DNA of 64,000 bases from Gemmatimonadota bacterium. GTDB lineage: Bacteria; Latescibacterota; UBA2968; UBA8231. This document shows positions 18,957 to 28,238 of this stretch, one piece after another. Within the stretch, counting starts at the first letter, position 1. The number at the start of each line of letters is the position of its first letter. Made by a program: the position numbers and the translations under genes. The notes under the pieces were generated by a model. That model saw only the letters and a program-made list of their open reading frames with translations, did not search any database and was not told the origin of the DNA. The stretch lies in assembly GCA_018660835.1 (NCBI GenBank), contig JABJJN010000089.1, forward strand, positions 186,001 through 250,000, given 5' to 3'.

Positions 18957-20393
18957 TTAGCTGCTGGCTCCGAGGCGCTCGATCCCCAGCTTCTTCATGC
19001 GCGATTCCAGCGTCGACGGCTTGAGACCGAGAAGTTGTGCCGCGCCGCCAGGGCCACTGACTTTGCCGCGGGACGCGTGCAGGGCCGCCACAATCGCGTC
19101 GTGCTCAACTTGCTGCAATGGTCGCACTTCTCCCGCCAGACCCGCCGGTGCGGCAGCCTCGCCGAGATAAACGTGGTTTGAATCGATCGTGTCACCATCG
19201 CAGAGGATGACTGCACGTTCAATAATATTCTCCAACTCGCGGATATTCCCGGGCCAGTGATATCCGAGCAAACGCTCGACGGCGTCGGATGTAAACTCGA
19301 GTGGCCTTCGACCCTGACGCTGACTCATACGATGGGCGAAATAGCGAGCGAGGATGGGGATATCCTCACGCCGCGCCCGCAGCGGTGGCAGCGTCACAGG
19401 GAAGACATTGAGTCGATAGAACAGATCCTGCCGGAAGCTGCCATCTGCCACCATTTGTTCAAGATCACGATGTGTCGCGGCAATCACCCGCACATCCGTG
19501 TCGATCGTCGTCGTGCCCCCGACCCGCTCGAACTCTCGTTCCTGTAGCAGACGCAGCAATTTCGGCTGTGTCTCGAGGGGAATGTCACCGATCTCATCGA
19601 GGAAAATCGTGCCCTCGTGCGCAAGTTCGAAACGCCCACGTTTCTGCTGGATGGCGCCGGTAAAGGCGCCCTTCTCGTGGCCGAACAACTCCGACTCTAT
19701 CAAACCCGACGGAATCGCTGCACAGTTCAGCTTCACCAGAGGCTGGGCACGACGCAGTGAATCATGGTGAATGGCGCGGCAGATGAGCTCCTTGCCCGTA
19801 CCTGTTTCGCCGAGGATCAGAACGGTGCTGTCCGTCGGAGCGACGCGCTGAACCTGCTCCAGCACCTGGCGCAGCGCCGGTGACCCACCCGTGATTTCAT
19901 CGTAGTCGTAGGTGGACCGGACCTCGTCATCAAGGGCTTGCTCGACAGCTTGTCGGCGCCCCATATCCACGACGATGGTTCGCAGCAGCTGCCGTCCCTG
20001 CGGATCCTCGAAGACAGATCCATGAATGGTCACCGGGATCGTCCGCCCAGCAGCGCTTAAGCAGGACAGTCGGTCGGACGCGGCAGAGCCCTGTCGCACG
20101 ATCTCGGCGGCGAATTCCTGAAGCTCTTCCAATTCATGCGGGTGGATATCCGAAATGGTGACACTCGACAGCAGATGATCGCGTGAGTATCCCAGGAGGC
20201 GACAGGCAGCATCGTTGGCCTCTACAATACAATCCTGTTCAGGATCAACGACGAACATGGCATTCGGCATCTTTCGACACAGATACTCATATTCCGCCTG
20301 ATAAAACTGGGCTTTCGCCTCCAGCTCAACGAGCCGGGCGTCTGGATCCTCAGCCACGGAGTCCCTCGATTTGGGTAGTACAAGTTCCACCAT
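18957..20393 (-). CDS. PAS-domain sigma54-dependent transcriptional activator
   Basis: The 478-residue protein has a PAS sensor domain (about 35-150: MPNAMFVVDPEQDCIVEAND...LLGYSRDHL). An AAA+ sigma54-interaction domain follows (about 165-395), with Walker A GETGTGKE, the sigma54-contact loop GAFTGA and Walker B TIFLDEIGD. A Fis-type helix-turn-helix sits at the C-terminus (GGAAQLLGLKPSTLESRMKKLG). It should activate RpoN promoters in response to a small-molecule or redox signal bound by the PAS domain. ATG 20393 is chosen; TTG 20420 is an alternative. It follows the STAS gene on the same strand. Confidence 0.9.
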   Translation of the reverse strand: MVELVLPKSRDSVAEDPDARLVELEAKAQFYQAEYEYLCRKMPNAMFVVDPEQDCIVEANDAACRLLGYSRDHLLSSVTISDIHPHELEELQEFAAEIVRQGSAASDRLSCLSAAGRTIPVTIHGSVFEDPQGRQLLRTIVVDMGRRQAVEQALDDEVRSTYDYDEITGGSPALRQVLEQVQRVAPTDSTVLILGETGTGKELICRAIHHDSLRRAQPLVKLNCAAIPSGLIESELFGHEKGAFTGAIQQKRGRFELAHEGTIFLDEIGDIPLETQPKLLRLLQEREFERVGGTTTIDTDVRVIAATHRDLEQMVADGSFRQDLFYRLNVFPVTLPPLRARREDIPILARYFAHRMSQRQGRRPLEFTSDAVERLLGYHWPGNIRELENIIERAVILCDGDTIDSNHVYLGEAAAPAGLAGEVRPLQQVEHDAIVAALHASRGKVSGPGGAAQLLGLKPSTLESRMKKLGIERLGASS

Positions 20394-20502
20394 ATAATCA
20401 AGGTCGGCGACAACCCACAAGGGCTCCGTGAACTTGTCACCAAATGAGAATCTTTCTCAGAATTCTATGATGATGCCGAACTTCGTCGCTTGGTGGGCTC
20501 TC

Positions 20503-20778
20503 TCAGGCAGACTCTGCATCGCAGAGCTGGCGCAAGTAGGCAGGACAGGCACGCAGGGTAACCCCTTCGGCCTGAAGTTGGCGCAATAGCTCGACGCCCT
20601 CCCTGCCTGCGTGCTGCACCCCGGCAAGATCGAGGACCAACCGGCGATCCTCCACTCTTGCCAGATCCTGACGCACCAGATCGCCAACCAGACCGACCCA
20701 CTGCCCTACCAGTCGTCCTTCCAGACTCTGAACACGGGCACCATCCGCCGCTGGTGCCCCTGGGGAAATTCTCAGCAT
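20503..20778 (-). CDS. Small STAS-like protein
   Basis: This 91-residue protein has the alternating strand/helix pattern of a STAS (anti-anti-sigma-like) domain: LEGRLVGQWVGLVGDLV, then RLVLDLAGVQHAGREGVELLRQL, then GVTLRACPAYLRQLC. The usual phosphorylatable Ser/Thr after DLAGV is replaced by the sequence QHAGREG, so classical partner-switching is doubtful. It is transcribed just ahead of the PAS-sigma54 activator and may modulate it or its signal. Family assignment comes from pattern recognition and is moderately secure. Confidence 0.65.
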   Translation of the reverse strand: MLRISPGAPAADGARVQSLEGRLVGQWVGLVGDLVRQDLARVEDRRLVLDLAGVQHAGREGVELLRQLQAEGVTLRACPAYLRQLCDAESA

Positions 20779-20869
20779 TCACCGTAAGCGACTACATATA
20801 CAAACAGTTGCGACCGATGAAATTATCGGAAACTCACTCCGTTACTGGGTCTGAAAGTGCGCGAAATCT

Positions 20870-20892
20870 CGGGAGATCCCGACAATTCGGGA
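20870..20892 (-). terminator. Possible hairpin terminator behind the RidA-fold gene
   Basis: Two overlapping inverted repeats lie ten bases beyond the stop of the RidA-fold gene: CGGGA-GA-TCCCG and TCCCGA-CAAT-TCGGGA. Read leftwards they form stable short stems, but no clear T-run follows. Termination activity is therefore only a suggestion. Confidence 0.3.
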
Positions 20893-20902
20893 CGGCTTGT
20901 CG

Positions 20903-21580
20903 TCACGAGGTACCGTGATTCGCCTTGTACTCGCTACGGATTCGTTCGGCCTCCGTCGGTGGCAATGGAAAAATCCAACCGCGGTTCCTGATAATGGCCT
21001 TCGCCAACTCAGGTGCAACGGCGACGATGAGTTCCGGCTCGATAGAGAATCGACCCGTAAAGCCACCGATCGCACTGCGCGCATGGACACCTGAGTAGCT
21101 GCTGTCTTGCCCGTCTTCGGCAAAGGCCCCAGCTCCGCCACCAAAGACCGATTGCCAGCGACTGGAGAATCCATTCATCACGGTCGGTGCGCCATGAAAT
21201 GCGACATCGGTGGATACAACCATCCCCAGACCCTTGACGGTATAGAGCACATCATTGAGATCACCACCTTCGCCACCGCAGGCGAGGGACCAGTGTAAGC
21301 GGCCGATCATCGAATCGGCGACAAATTGCGCCGCGTCCTGCCCTTCCTTGAGTCGTTCCGGGTCGTCATACATCTGTCCAGGCCCATAACCGTAGCCGGA
21401 CAGGTAAACGAGGCCTGACTCGTGGAAGATGACGGAACAGATATTCGCCCCCTTGAGATCACGCCCCATCCAACTGTCGAAGGTGCCTAGATCGAGGTCG
21501 AGTTTCTGAATGCGATCGTAGACGTCGAAGTCACGTCGCAGGTGATCGGGGATGATGGAATTGTCGTAAAAACTTCCCAC
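20903..21580 (-). CDS. RidA (YjgF/YER057c/UK114)-fold protein
   Basis: The 225-residue protein contains a RidA-like core, seen in ICSVIFHESGLVYLSGYG, the helix AAQFVADSMIGRLHWSLA, LNDVLYTVKGLGMVVS and the closing GVHARSAIGGFTGRFSIEPELIVAVA. It is about 100 residues longer than RidA, with extensions at both ends. RidA itself deaminates reactive enamines and imines; longer relatives have mostly unknown roles. GTG 21580 is preferred because AAGGAGAG lies just upstream; ATG 21598 is the alternative. Its start is only 38 bases from the divergent SecA-like gene. Confidence 0.7.
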   Translation of the reverse strand: MGSFYDNSIIPDHLRRDFDVYDRIQKLDLDLGTFDSWMGRDLKGANICSVIFHESGLVYLSGYGYGPGQMYDDPERLKEGQDAAQFVADSMIGRLHWSLACGGEGGDLNDVLYTVKGLGMVVSTDVAFHGAPTVMNGFSSRWQSVFGGGAGAFAEDGQDSSYSGVHARSAIGGFTGRFSIEPELIVAVAPELAKAIIRNRGWIFPLPPTEAERIRSEYKANHGTS

Positions 21581-21618
21581 GTTCTCTCTCCTTTTCATGC
21601 TGGCAACTGTGCGGTACG

Positions 21619-24057
21619 ATGGATACGTTCTCGCCAACGCCAACCATTGATGGATACATCTGCTTGCCTACTCTGCAACATCTTCTCGAGCACATCCGCG
21701 GCTCCACCATCGAGCGAGATCTTCGCCCCTACCAGTCGATCCTCGCCGTGATCAATACCCACGTGCATCGTCTGGCAGATGAGTCTGATGAACAACTGCG
21801 TGCCCGGGCAGCTCTGATCAGCCAGCAGATCCAGGACGACATGCTCGCGCCAGGCGATGTCCGGTCGGAATTCTTCGCCCTTGTCAGTGAGATTTCCCAA
21901 CGCACACTAGGGATGCGGCCCTTCCACGTCCAGATGATCACCGCCATCGCACTGCATCAAGGCAAGATCGCTGAGATGCAGACGGGGGAGGGTAAGACCC
22001 TTGCTGCAGTGGCACCCGTCGCTCTGCACGCCTTGCAGGGCCATGGTGTTCACGTTCTCACCTTCAATGATTATCTGTCAGGCCGGGACGCCGAATGGAT
22101 GGGGCCTGTCTATCGGTTCCTGGGATTGAGTGTGGGCACCATCAAGGCGGGCATGTCACCGCAGCAACGACGGGCCGCCTATGCGTGTGACATTACGTAT
22201 GCAACAGCCAAAGAAGCAGGATTCGATTTCCTGCGCGATCAGCTGGTCCGACACCCTGAGGAGCGGGTCCATCGCGGTTTCGCCTTTGCCCTCGTGGACG
22301 AGGCGGATTCGATCCTCATCGACGAGGCTCGAATTCCCCTCGTCATCGCTGGTGCCGTCGATGGCGATCACTCCGACGCCGGCTTGATAGCTCATCTCGT
22401 AAAAAGCCTGGAATCGGGCACTCACTTCGACACGGACGAATACGAGCGCAATGTGCATCTGTCGGAGGAAGGTCTGTCCCACGTGGAGCAATTTCTCGGC
22501 TGTGGGCCACTGCACGATCCAGAGAATCTGCACAGACTCACCCTACTAAATCTCGCACTTCACGCTCGCGCTCTGTTGCACGCGGATGTGGACTACATCG
22601 TCCGTGATGGGCGCATCGACATCATTGATGAACTCACGGGACGTGTCGTCGAAGATCGCCATTGGCCCGATGGCCTGCAGGCGGCCGTGGAAGCCAAGGA
22701 GTCTGTTCAGGGGCGGGCAGATGGATCGATTCTGGGATCGATCACACTCCAACATTTTCTCGAACAGTATGAGCACGTGTGTGGGATGACGGCGACGGCC
22801 TGCCCTGCCGCCGATGAACTGGCCGAATTATATGACTTGCCTGTCGTTGTGGTGCCACCAAATCGCCACTGTGTGCGACGAGACGAGGCAGACCTTGTCT
22901 TCACCCATCAGGAAGCCAAACATCACGCCCTGGTTCGGCAGATTCAGACATGGCATGACGCGCGCCGCCCGGTTCTGGTTGGTACAGCCAGCGTTGCCGA
23001 GTCGGATCAGCTGGGCGAGCTACTCCGGGCTGCGGGGATTCGGTGTCAGGTCCTGAATGCTCGCAATGATGCCATCGAAGCCGAGTTGATCGCGGATGCG
23101 GGGGCACCTGGCGCTGTCACCATCTCGACGAATATGGCAGGTCGAGGCACCGACATACGCCTCGGAGGCCATGATGAGTCGCAACGTGAGGTCGTCGTCG
23201 CCAGTGGCGGTCTCTGCGTGATCGGCACCAATCGGCACGAGAGTCGCCGCATTGATGATCAGCTTCGTGGTCGTGCCGGACGACAGGGTGATCCAGGCAG
23301 TTCACGCTTCTACATCAGTCTGCAGGATCCTCTGATCGTACGACATGGGATCGATGCTTTGATCCCTGACCGCTTTCGGCCGGCGCTGCAGGCAGACCCC
23401 TTCGATCATCCTGTAGTGCGACGGGAGATCGACCGTGCGCAGCGGATCGTTGAAGGCCAGAGTTTCGACATCCGTCGCACCCTCTTTCGCTATAGTCAGT
23501 TCGTCGAAGATCAGCGACGTCTATTGTTCGAGCGTCGAGAGCGCGTGTTCCTGGGGCAAGGCGGGCAGCTTCGGCAACTCGAGCCGGTTCTCTATGCCTC
23601 TTGTTGCCAGACTGTAAGCGCCGACATGGTGGACGAGATGGAGCGAATCATCACTCTGCACCATATAGACGGCGCATGGAGAGAGTATCTTGCGCAGATT
23701 GCCGCCTTGCGCGATGGCATTCATCTCGTCGGCCTTGGCGGCCTGAGTCCCGTCGATGAATTTCACAAGGAAGCGGGCCTGCTCTATGACGCCGCTGTGG
23801 GTGGGATCGGCGCGGCGATGATCGACACATTTCGGACTGTACAGATCACGGCGGACGGCATGGATCTGGATCGCGAAGGCCTGCGTGGCCCCTCATCCAC
23901 GTGGACCTATCTCGTCAACGACGACTCCATGGTCGACCACCTGGCCAATCAGCTGATCGGCAATCGCAATATGGGAATGAATGTAGGCGCAGGCCTGATG
24001 TGGCCCCTGCTCGGCCTGTTGATTGCGGCACGAAAACTGACGCAGAAGAAGCGCTGA
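21619..24057 (+). CDS. SecA-like preprotein translocase ATPase lacking the zinc-binding tail
   Basis: The 812-residue protein has the SecA DEAD motor: QTGEGKTLAA near residue 120, FNDYLSGRDAEWMGP, DEADSILIDEARIP near 230, STNMAGRGTD near 505 and RGRAGRQGDPG near 550. A helical scaffold region with IDGAWREYLAQ follows. It is shorter than housekeeping SecA, has no C-terminal cysteine/histidine SEC-C motif, and ends with a hydrophobic stretch (GLMWPLLGLLIAARK). SecA drives protein export through SecYEG. The truncation and altered tail suggest a second, specialised SecA, with a canonical copy expected elsewhere in the genome. Confidence 0.85.
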   Translation: MDTFSPTPTIDGYICLPTLQHLLEHIRGSTIERDLRPYQSILAVINTHVHRLADESDEQLRARAALISQQIQDDMLAPGDVRSEFFALVSEISQRTLGMRPFHVQMITAIALHQGKIAEMQTGEGKTLAAVAPVALHALQGHGVHVLTFNDYLSGRDAEWMGPVYRFLGLSVGTIKAGMSPQQRRAAYACDITYATAKEAGFDFLRDQLVRHPEERVHRGFAFALVDEADSILIDEARIPLVIAGAVDGDHSDAGLIAHLVKSLESGTHFDTDEYERNVHLSEEGLSHVEQFLGCGPLHDPENLHRLTLLNLALHARALLHADVDYIVRDGRIDIIDELTGRVVEDRHWPDGLQAAVEAKESVQGRADGSILGSITLQHFLEQYEHVCGMTATACPAADELAELYDLPVVVVPPNRHCVRRDEADLVFTHQEAKHHALVRQIQTWHDARRPVLVGTASVAESDQLGELLRAAGIRCQVLNARNDAIEAELIADAGAPGAVTISTNMAGRGTDIRLGGHDESQREVVVASGGLCVIGTNRHESRRIDDQLRGRAGRQGDPGSSRFYISLQDPLIVRHGIDALIPDRFRPALQADPFDHPVVRREIDRAQRIVEGQSFDIRRTLFRYSQFVEDQRRLLFERRERVFLGQGGQLRQLEPVLYASCCQTVSADMVDEMERIITLHHIDGAWREYLAQIAALRDGIHLVGLGGLSPVDEFHKEAGLLYDAAVGGIGAAMIDTFRTVQITADGMDLDREGLRGPSSTWTYLVNDDSMVDHLANQLIGNRNMGMNVGAGLMWPLLGLLIAARKLTQKKR

Positions 24058-24085
24058 AGCCCTGCTGCAGACTTCGGAGCGAAGT

Positions 24086-24811
24086 TCAGGCGTGATCTTC
24101 CGCGTTGTCTTCTGGCGCATAACCCAACTCATCGATCGCACTCTGAATACTCCAGTAGCCCCGCTTGTTGCCAGAAATTCCATAGTAGATGCCGAACTTG
24201 ATCTCCTCTGTCTCGATTCCGCGCCAGCATAGTTGCACCGTATCTCGATGGCTGAGCCATGTTGAGAGGATGCGATCACCGGTGCGACCCGTGACACTGG
24301 CCACAGGCTGGAACGAGCCAATCCGCAGGCAGATCACGGCAAGACCAAAGTTGTCTGTGTAGTAGCGACCCAGTGCCTCGCCGTGCGCCTTGGACGCGCC
24401 GTAGAAGCTATCTGGTCTTACAGGCATATCCGGCGTCGTGTAGATGCCCTCCTTTTCGTATTCACCCGTCACGTGGTTCGTTGAGGCAAAGATGACGCGC
24501 GGACACTTGCGGCGGACACATGCCTCATAGAGACAATACGTGCCAAGACTATTCTGGTGGTGGACATCCTCGAAAGAAGCTTGCACCGATGGATTGCCCG
24601 CCATGTGGATGACAGCATCGCAGCCGTCGACAACGTCCTCCATGAGCCCCAGATCGGTGATATCACCGACGCGAATTTCTTCATTCTCCTGTTGCGGCAG
24701 CACCGTGCGGTTGTAGAGCACGCGGAGATCGTAACGGTCTTTGAGTCCCTCACGCAGGACCTGCCCGATACTTCCTGCAGCGCCGGTGATGAGGACCTTC
24801 TTCTTTGACAT
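24086..24811 (-). CDS. NAD-dependent epimerase/uronate-dehydrogenase-like SDR
   Basis: The 241-residue protein is an extended short-chain dehydrogenase. It has the nucleotide-binding motif TGAAGSIG, Asp in GDITDLG, HMAGNPSV, a catalytic Ser/Thr region FASTNHVTG and YGASK with the catalytic Tyr and Lys. It resembles uronate dehydrogenase, which oxidises hexuronates to aldarolactones with NAD. Two related genes lie at 33754 and 37555. It is divergent from the dienelactone hydrolase gene and converges on the SecA-like gene. Confidence 0.83.
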   Translation of the reverse strand: MSKKKVLITGAAGSIGQVLREGLKDRYDLRVLYNRTVLPQQENEEIRVGDITDLGLMEDVVDGCDAVIHMAGNPSVQASFEDVHHQNSLGTYCLYEACVRRKCPRVIFASTNHVTGEYEKEGIYTTPDMPVRPDSFYGASKAHGEALGRYYTDNFGLAVICLRIGSFQPVASVTGRTGDRILSTWLSHRDTVQLCWRGIETEEIKFGIYYGISGNKRGYWSIQSAIDELGYAPEDNAEDHA

Positions 24812-24916
24812 GGTTGTTTCCTTGCAACTGGGGGGTTGGTGTGGGGGTTGTGGAAAGTCTATGCCTCGTCGTACGCTTCTGCCGAACCCCGGTGCTTTGA
24901 TACAGGAGTCTCAACC

Positions 24917-25798
24917 GTGAAGACAAGTTCTGAAGAGCATGAGGTCGTCGATCTCTTCAACGAATACTGCCATGGCCGGATGGAGCGGCGCGATTTCTTC
25001 CAACGATCTGCAGCGCTGACAGTCGGTGGTGTTTCTGCCCTGGCTTTCGCGCAAACCTTGCTGCCCCAGTATGCACAGGCGCAGACCATTTCCTTCACGG
25101 ATGAACGGATCCGACCCGTGTATGTCGACTATCCGTCGCCTGGTGGCAACTCGGGCACCATGCGCGGCTATCTCGTGCAACCCAGTGGCGAAGGTCCCTT
25201 TCCCGCCGTTCTCGTCGTCCACGAGAATCGCGGCCTGAATCCCTATGTAAAGGATGTTGCACGGCGCGTCGCCGTCGCTGGCTTCCTGGCACTGGCACCG
25301 GACGGACTGGCACCGGTGGGTGGCTACCCCGGCAATGACGACGACGGCCGATCAATGCAGAGCAGCCTCGATGGTGACAAGCTCCGGCAAGACATGGTGA
25401 ATAGCGCCCGCTTCCTGAAGAGGCACGAATTGTCCAATGGAAAACTGGGTGCGACGGGTTTCTGCTGGGGCGGCAGTACGACGAATTTCCTCGCCGCCAC
25501 ACTCGGCGCAGACCTGCAGGCGGCCGTCCCCTTCTATGGCGAGGCCCCCGAAACGTCCATGGTGCCGAATATCCGTGCCGCCATGATGGTGCAATACGCT
25601 GAGAAGGATGGCTGGGTGAACAAGACCCGACCGGACTATGAGAAAGCATTGCAGGCGGCGGGTGCCATATACGAGATGCACTCGTATCCAGATACAGGCC
25701 ACGGTTTCCACAACAACTCTACACACCGTTACAATGAAGCGGCGGCCGAATTGGCATGGGAGCCAACGATCGCCTGGTTTACCAAACACCTGGCCTGA
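24917..25798 (+). CDS. Tat-exported dienelactone hydrolase family protein
   Basis: The 293-residue protein starts at a GTG with GGAG upstream. It carries a twin-arginine-type signal (RRDFFQRSAALTVGGVSALAF) with cleavage near AQAQ. The alpha/beta-hydrolase core has the dienelactone-hydrolase nucleophile Cys in GFCWGG, Asp in YAEKDGWVN and His in DTGHGFHN. Members hydrolyse lactones such as carboxymethylenebutenolide. Several long relatives are secreted with Tat signals as here, though their substrates are poorly known. The gene is not coupled to its neighbours. Confidence 0.88.
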   Translation: MKTSSEEHEVVDLFNEYCHGRMERRDFFQRSAALTVGGVSALAFAQTLLPQYAQAQTISFTDERIRPVYVDYPSPGGNSGTMRGYLVQPSGEGPFPAVLVVHENRGLNPYVKDVARRVAVAGFLALAPDGLAPVGGYPGNDDDGRSMQSSLDGDKLRQDMVNSARFLKRHELSNGKLGATGFCWGGSTTNFLAATLGADLQAAVPFYGEAPETSMVPNIRAAMMVQYAEKDGWVNKTRPDYEKALQAAGAIYEMHSYPDTGHGFHNNSTHRYNEAAAELAWEPTIAWFTKHLA

Positions 25799-25823
25799 TC
25801 AGCTGCCCCATGTGAGAGCCCGC

Positions 25824-26315
25824 CTAATCACGCATATTCACGAATTGCAGCGGGATCCCGTAATTCTGCGATTTGAGGAAGGTGATCACCTCCTGTAGGT
25901 CGTCTCGTTTCTTGCCGGTGACACGCAATTCTTCACCTTGAATGGCGACCTGCACCTTGATCTTCGTGGCCTTCAGATCCTTGACGATTTTCTGTGCCGT
26001 CTCCCGCTCGATCCCATCCTGAATGGCAACCTCCTGCCGCATGGTCTTGCCGCCGGCAGGTTGGGCTTCCTTAAAGTCGAGACATGCCACATCTAGTTTG
26101 CGTCGCGTCGCGTGCGTAATCAGGATCTCGCGCACCGCTTCAATCTTCATTTCATCTTCGGTGCGTATGACAATCTGCTTGCCATCGGCGTCCAACTCGA
26201 CCTGCGTATTGGAGCCGCGAAAATCGTAGCGCTGCAGAATCTCTTTGCCCGCATTGGTCACGGTGTTGGTGATCTCCTGCATGTCCACTGTGCTTACCAC
26301 GTCGAAAGAAGGCAT
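25824..26315 (-). CDS. yajQ: YajQ family nucleotide-binding protein
   Basis: The 163-residue product matches YajQ along its length: MPSFDVVSTVDMQEITNTV at the start, ILQRYDFRGS, GGKTMRQEVAIQDGIERE in the middle, and QVAIQGEELRVTGKKRDDLQ near the end. YajQ proteins have two ferredoxin-like domains; some bind cyclic di-GMP and act in gene regulation. Length and start are standard. It lies between the convergent hydrolase gene and the HD gene on its own strand. Confidence 0.93.
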   Translation of the reverse strand: MPSFDVVSTVDMQEITNTVTNAGKEILQRYDFRGSNTQVELDADGKQIVIRTEDEMKIEAVREILITHATRRKLDVACLDFKEAQPAGGKTMRQEVAIQDGIERETAQKIVKDLKATKIKVQVAIQGEELRVTGKKRDDLQEVITFLKSQNYGIPLQFVNMRD

Positions 26316-26397
26316 AGGCTTTCCGGATGTTGGGTTTTCAATTCAGCATGCGATGCTGCGATCTGTGCTCCACTTCGATGGTGGGCAGGGTGCTTAC

Positions 26398-26973
26398 CTA
26401 GTCAGATCCAAGGCCCAGCTTCGTTTCCTCGGGTCTGAGTGCTTCCATGACAAACTGGATATGCTCCTCAAGGGGAACACCCAGTTCCTCGGCGCCTTGC
26501 AGAACTTCCTCACGATTCACGCCGCGGGCAAAACCTTTGTCCTTCAATTTCTTCTTAACACTCTTCACTGTCAGATCCTGCAAACTGCGCGACGGACGCA
26601 CAAGAGCACAAGCGACGAGGAAGCCACACAACTCATCCACAGCAAACAAGGTCTTGGCGACAGCCGTTGAGCGCGCAACGCCCGTGTATTGCGCATGGCC
26701 CATGATCGCCTCGCAGAACTCCTCTGGATAGCCTCCGTCACGCAGCAGGCCGACGCCATGCGCCGGATGTTCCTGGGTGGCAGAGCGCGCATCATTTGGG
26801 AAACGTTCGTAGTCGTAGTCATGCAGCAGGCCCACCGTAGCCCACGCATCCTCGTCAGCGCCAGACTTCCTGGCATAGGCACGCATCGCCAGTTCGACAC
26901 AATACATATGCTTGCGCAGGGCATCAGACGCGGTGAACTCGTGCATACGGTCTAGTGCTTCTTCAGGCGTCAT
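26398..26973 (-). CDS. HD-domain phosphohydrolase-like protein
   Basis: The 191-residue protein has the helical HD fold. HM lies in ALRKHMYCVELAMRAYA, the HD pair in LLHDYDYERFPN near residue 60, and later histidines in EHPAHGVGLL and IMGHAQYTG. It is probably a metal-dependent phosphohydrolase on a nucleotide or other small phosphoester. The start is ambiguous: AAGGAGAT lies upstream of a GTG-ATG pair at 26976/26973, and an ATG at 27003 is also in frame. It resembles conserved HDIG proteins of unknown substrate. Confidence 0.8.
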   Translation of the reverse strand: MTPEEALDRMHEFTASDALRKHMYCVELAMRAYARKSGADEDAWATVGLLHDYDYERFPNDARSATQEHPAHGVGLLRDGGYPEEFCEAIMGHAQYTGVARSTAVAKTLFAVDELCGFLVACALVRPSRSLQDLTVKSVKKKLKDKGFARGVNREEVLQGAEELGVPLEEHIQFVMEALRPEETKLGLGSD

Positions 26974-27119
26974 CACAGGTGGGACATCTCCTTGCAGTGT
27001 CATATAGTCCAATCGAAGGATGCGACCAGGACCACGCAGTCGCAAGGGGATACTCGCCTTCAACCATTGAGTTGTCTTGTATTGTATCGATCGAATGACC
27101 ACACAGGAGCAATGAGCTG

Positions 27120-28229
27120 ATGTCAGCAGACAAAACATATCGCGTCGGCCTGATCGGCTGCGGTCGCAAAGGACACGGCCATGCAAGGGGTTATGTCGGC
27201 AATCCACGTACCGAGGTTGTCGCCGCAGCCGATCCGGACCCGGCGAATCTCGAGATCTTCCTTGAGCGTTTTGCCGTGACCGGATACGCTGACTACCAGC
27301 AGATGTTGGCCGATGAGCAACTCGACATCGTCGCTCCCATTTTGCCGGTTCAGCCAAATCCGCAGGTCGTCATCGACTGTGCGAAGGCCGGTGTTGGGGC
27401 GATCTACTGTGAAAAACCAATGGCCGTCAGCCTTGCCGAGTCAGACGAGATGGTTGCCGCCTGCCAGACTCGTGGCATTCCCCTGGCGGCGGGAGACGCG
27501 TATCGCAACATGCCCCATCATTGGCGCGTGAAGGCGCTGATCGATGCGGGTGAATTGGGCGAGGTGCACACCATCAATCTCTATCAAGGTACCAAGGAGA
27601 TATCAGGTGGTGGCTGTCAGGGCCTGAGCGTGATGCGCCTCTTTGCCGACGATGCCGACGTGGAATGGCTGACGGGCTGGTGCTCAGACGACGCCGCCAG
27701 TGATGATGATCAGGGGATGGGAGGACATGTGCGCTTTAGCAATGGCATCGATGCCTTCATCTCCAATCAGCGTTCGATCCTTGAGGGCATCGAAGTTGTG
27801 TGCGCAAAGGGGGTCTATCACACCAATTGGGGCGCCGGCCACCTTTGGCGTGGAGAGCCTGGCGGGGAACGGACGCGTGACGATGATGTCTTCGCCGAAC
27901 TGGGTACTGAGGGTTGGATGGAGCCCTCCGGTTCGCGGCAACGAGGCGGAATCGAGTCGATCGTGGAGGCTCTCGACTCAGGCGGCGAACCCAGATGCAG
28001 TGGCGACAACATGCGCAAAGTGCTCGAGATCGCTGTGGGACTGCGCGAGTCACACCGGCGTGGATTCGCCCCCATCCACTTCCCCATTGAGGACCGCAGC
28101 CTGGGGATCGTACCCGCTCCCAGCCGCCTGCTCAACAAGAAGCAAGTACTCGGCGAAGAGCGTTATGCAGAACAGATCCAGTCTGCCGCGTCGCAACCCA
28201 TTGGCGGTGCGCAGGTTTCCAACGCCTAG
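27120..28229 (+). CDS. Gfo/Idh/MocA family oxidoreductase
   Basis: The 369-residue protein has an N-terminal Rossmann domain with VGLIGCGRKGHGHARGY and the family signature CEKPMAVSL near residue 100. A C-terminal alpha/beta domain contains the predicted catalytic region AGDAYRNMPHHW. Such enzymes oxidise or reduce sugars and sugar derivatives with NAD(P). The gene is followed after nine bases by the carbinolamine dehydratase gene and may be transcribed with it. Substrate not assignable; the sugar-rich surroundings fit. Confidence 0.88.
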   Translation: MSADKTYRVGLIGCGRKGHGHARGYVGNPRTEVVAAADPDPANLEIFLERFAVTGYADYQQMLADEQLDIVAPILPVQPNPQVVIDCAKAGVGAIYCEKPMAVSLAESDEMVAACQTRGIPLAAGDAYRNMPHHWRVKALIDAGELGEVHTINLYQGTKEISGGGCQGLSVMRLFADDADVEWLTGWCSDDAASDDDQGMGGHVRFSNGIDAFISNQRSILEGIEVVCAKGVYHTNWGAGHLWRGEPGGERTRDDDVFAELGTEGWMEPSGSRQRGGIESIVEALDSGGEPRCSGDNMRKVLEIAVGLRESHRRGFAPIHFPIEDRSLGIVPAPSRLLNKKQVLGEERYAEQIQSAASQPIGGAQVSNA

Positions 28230-28238
28230 GAGAAGATC

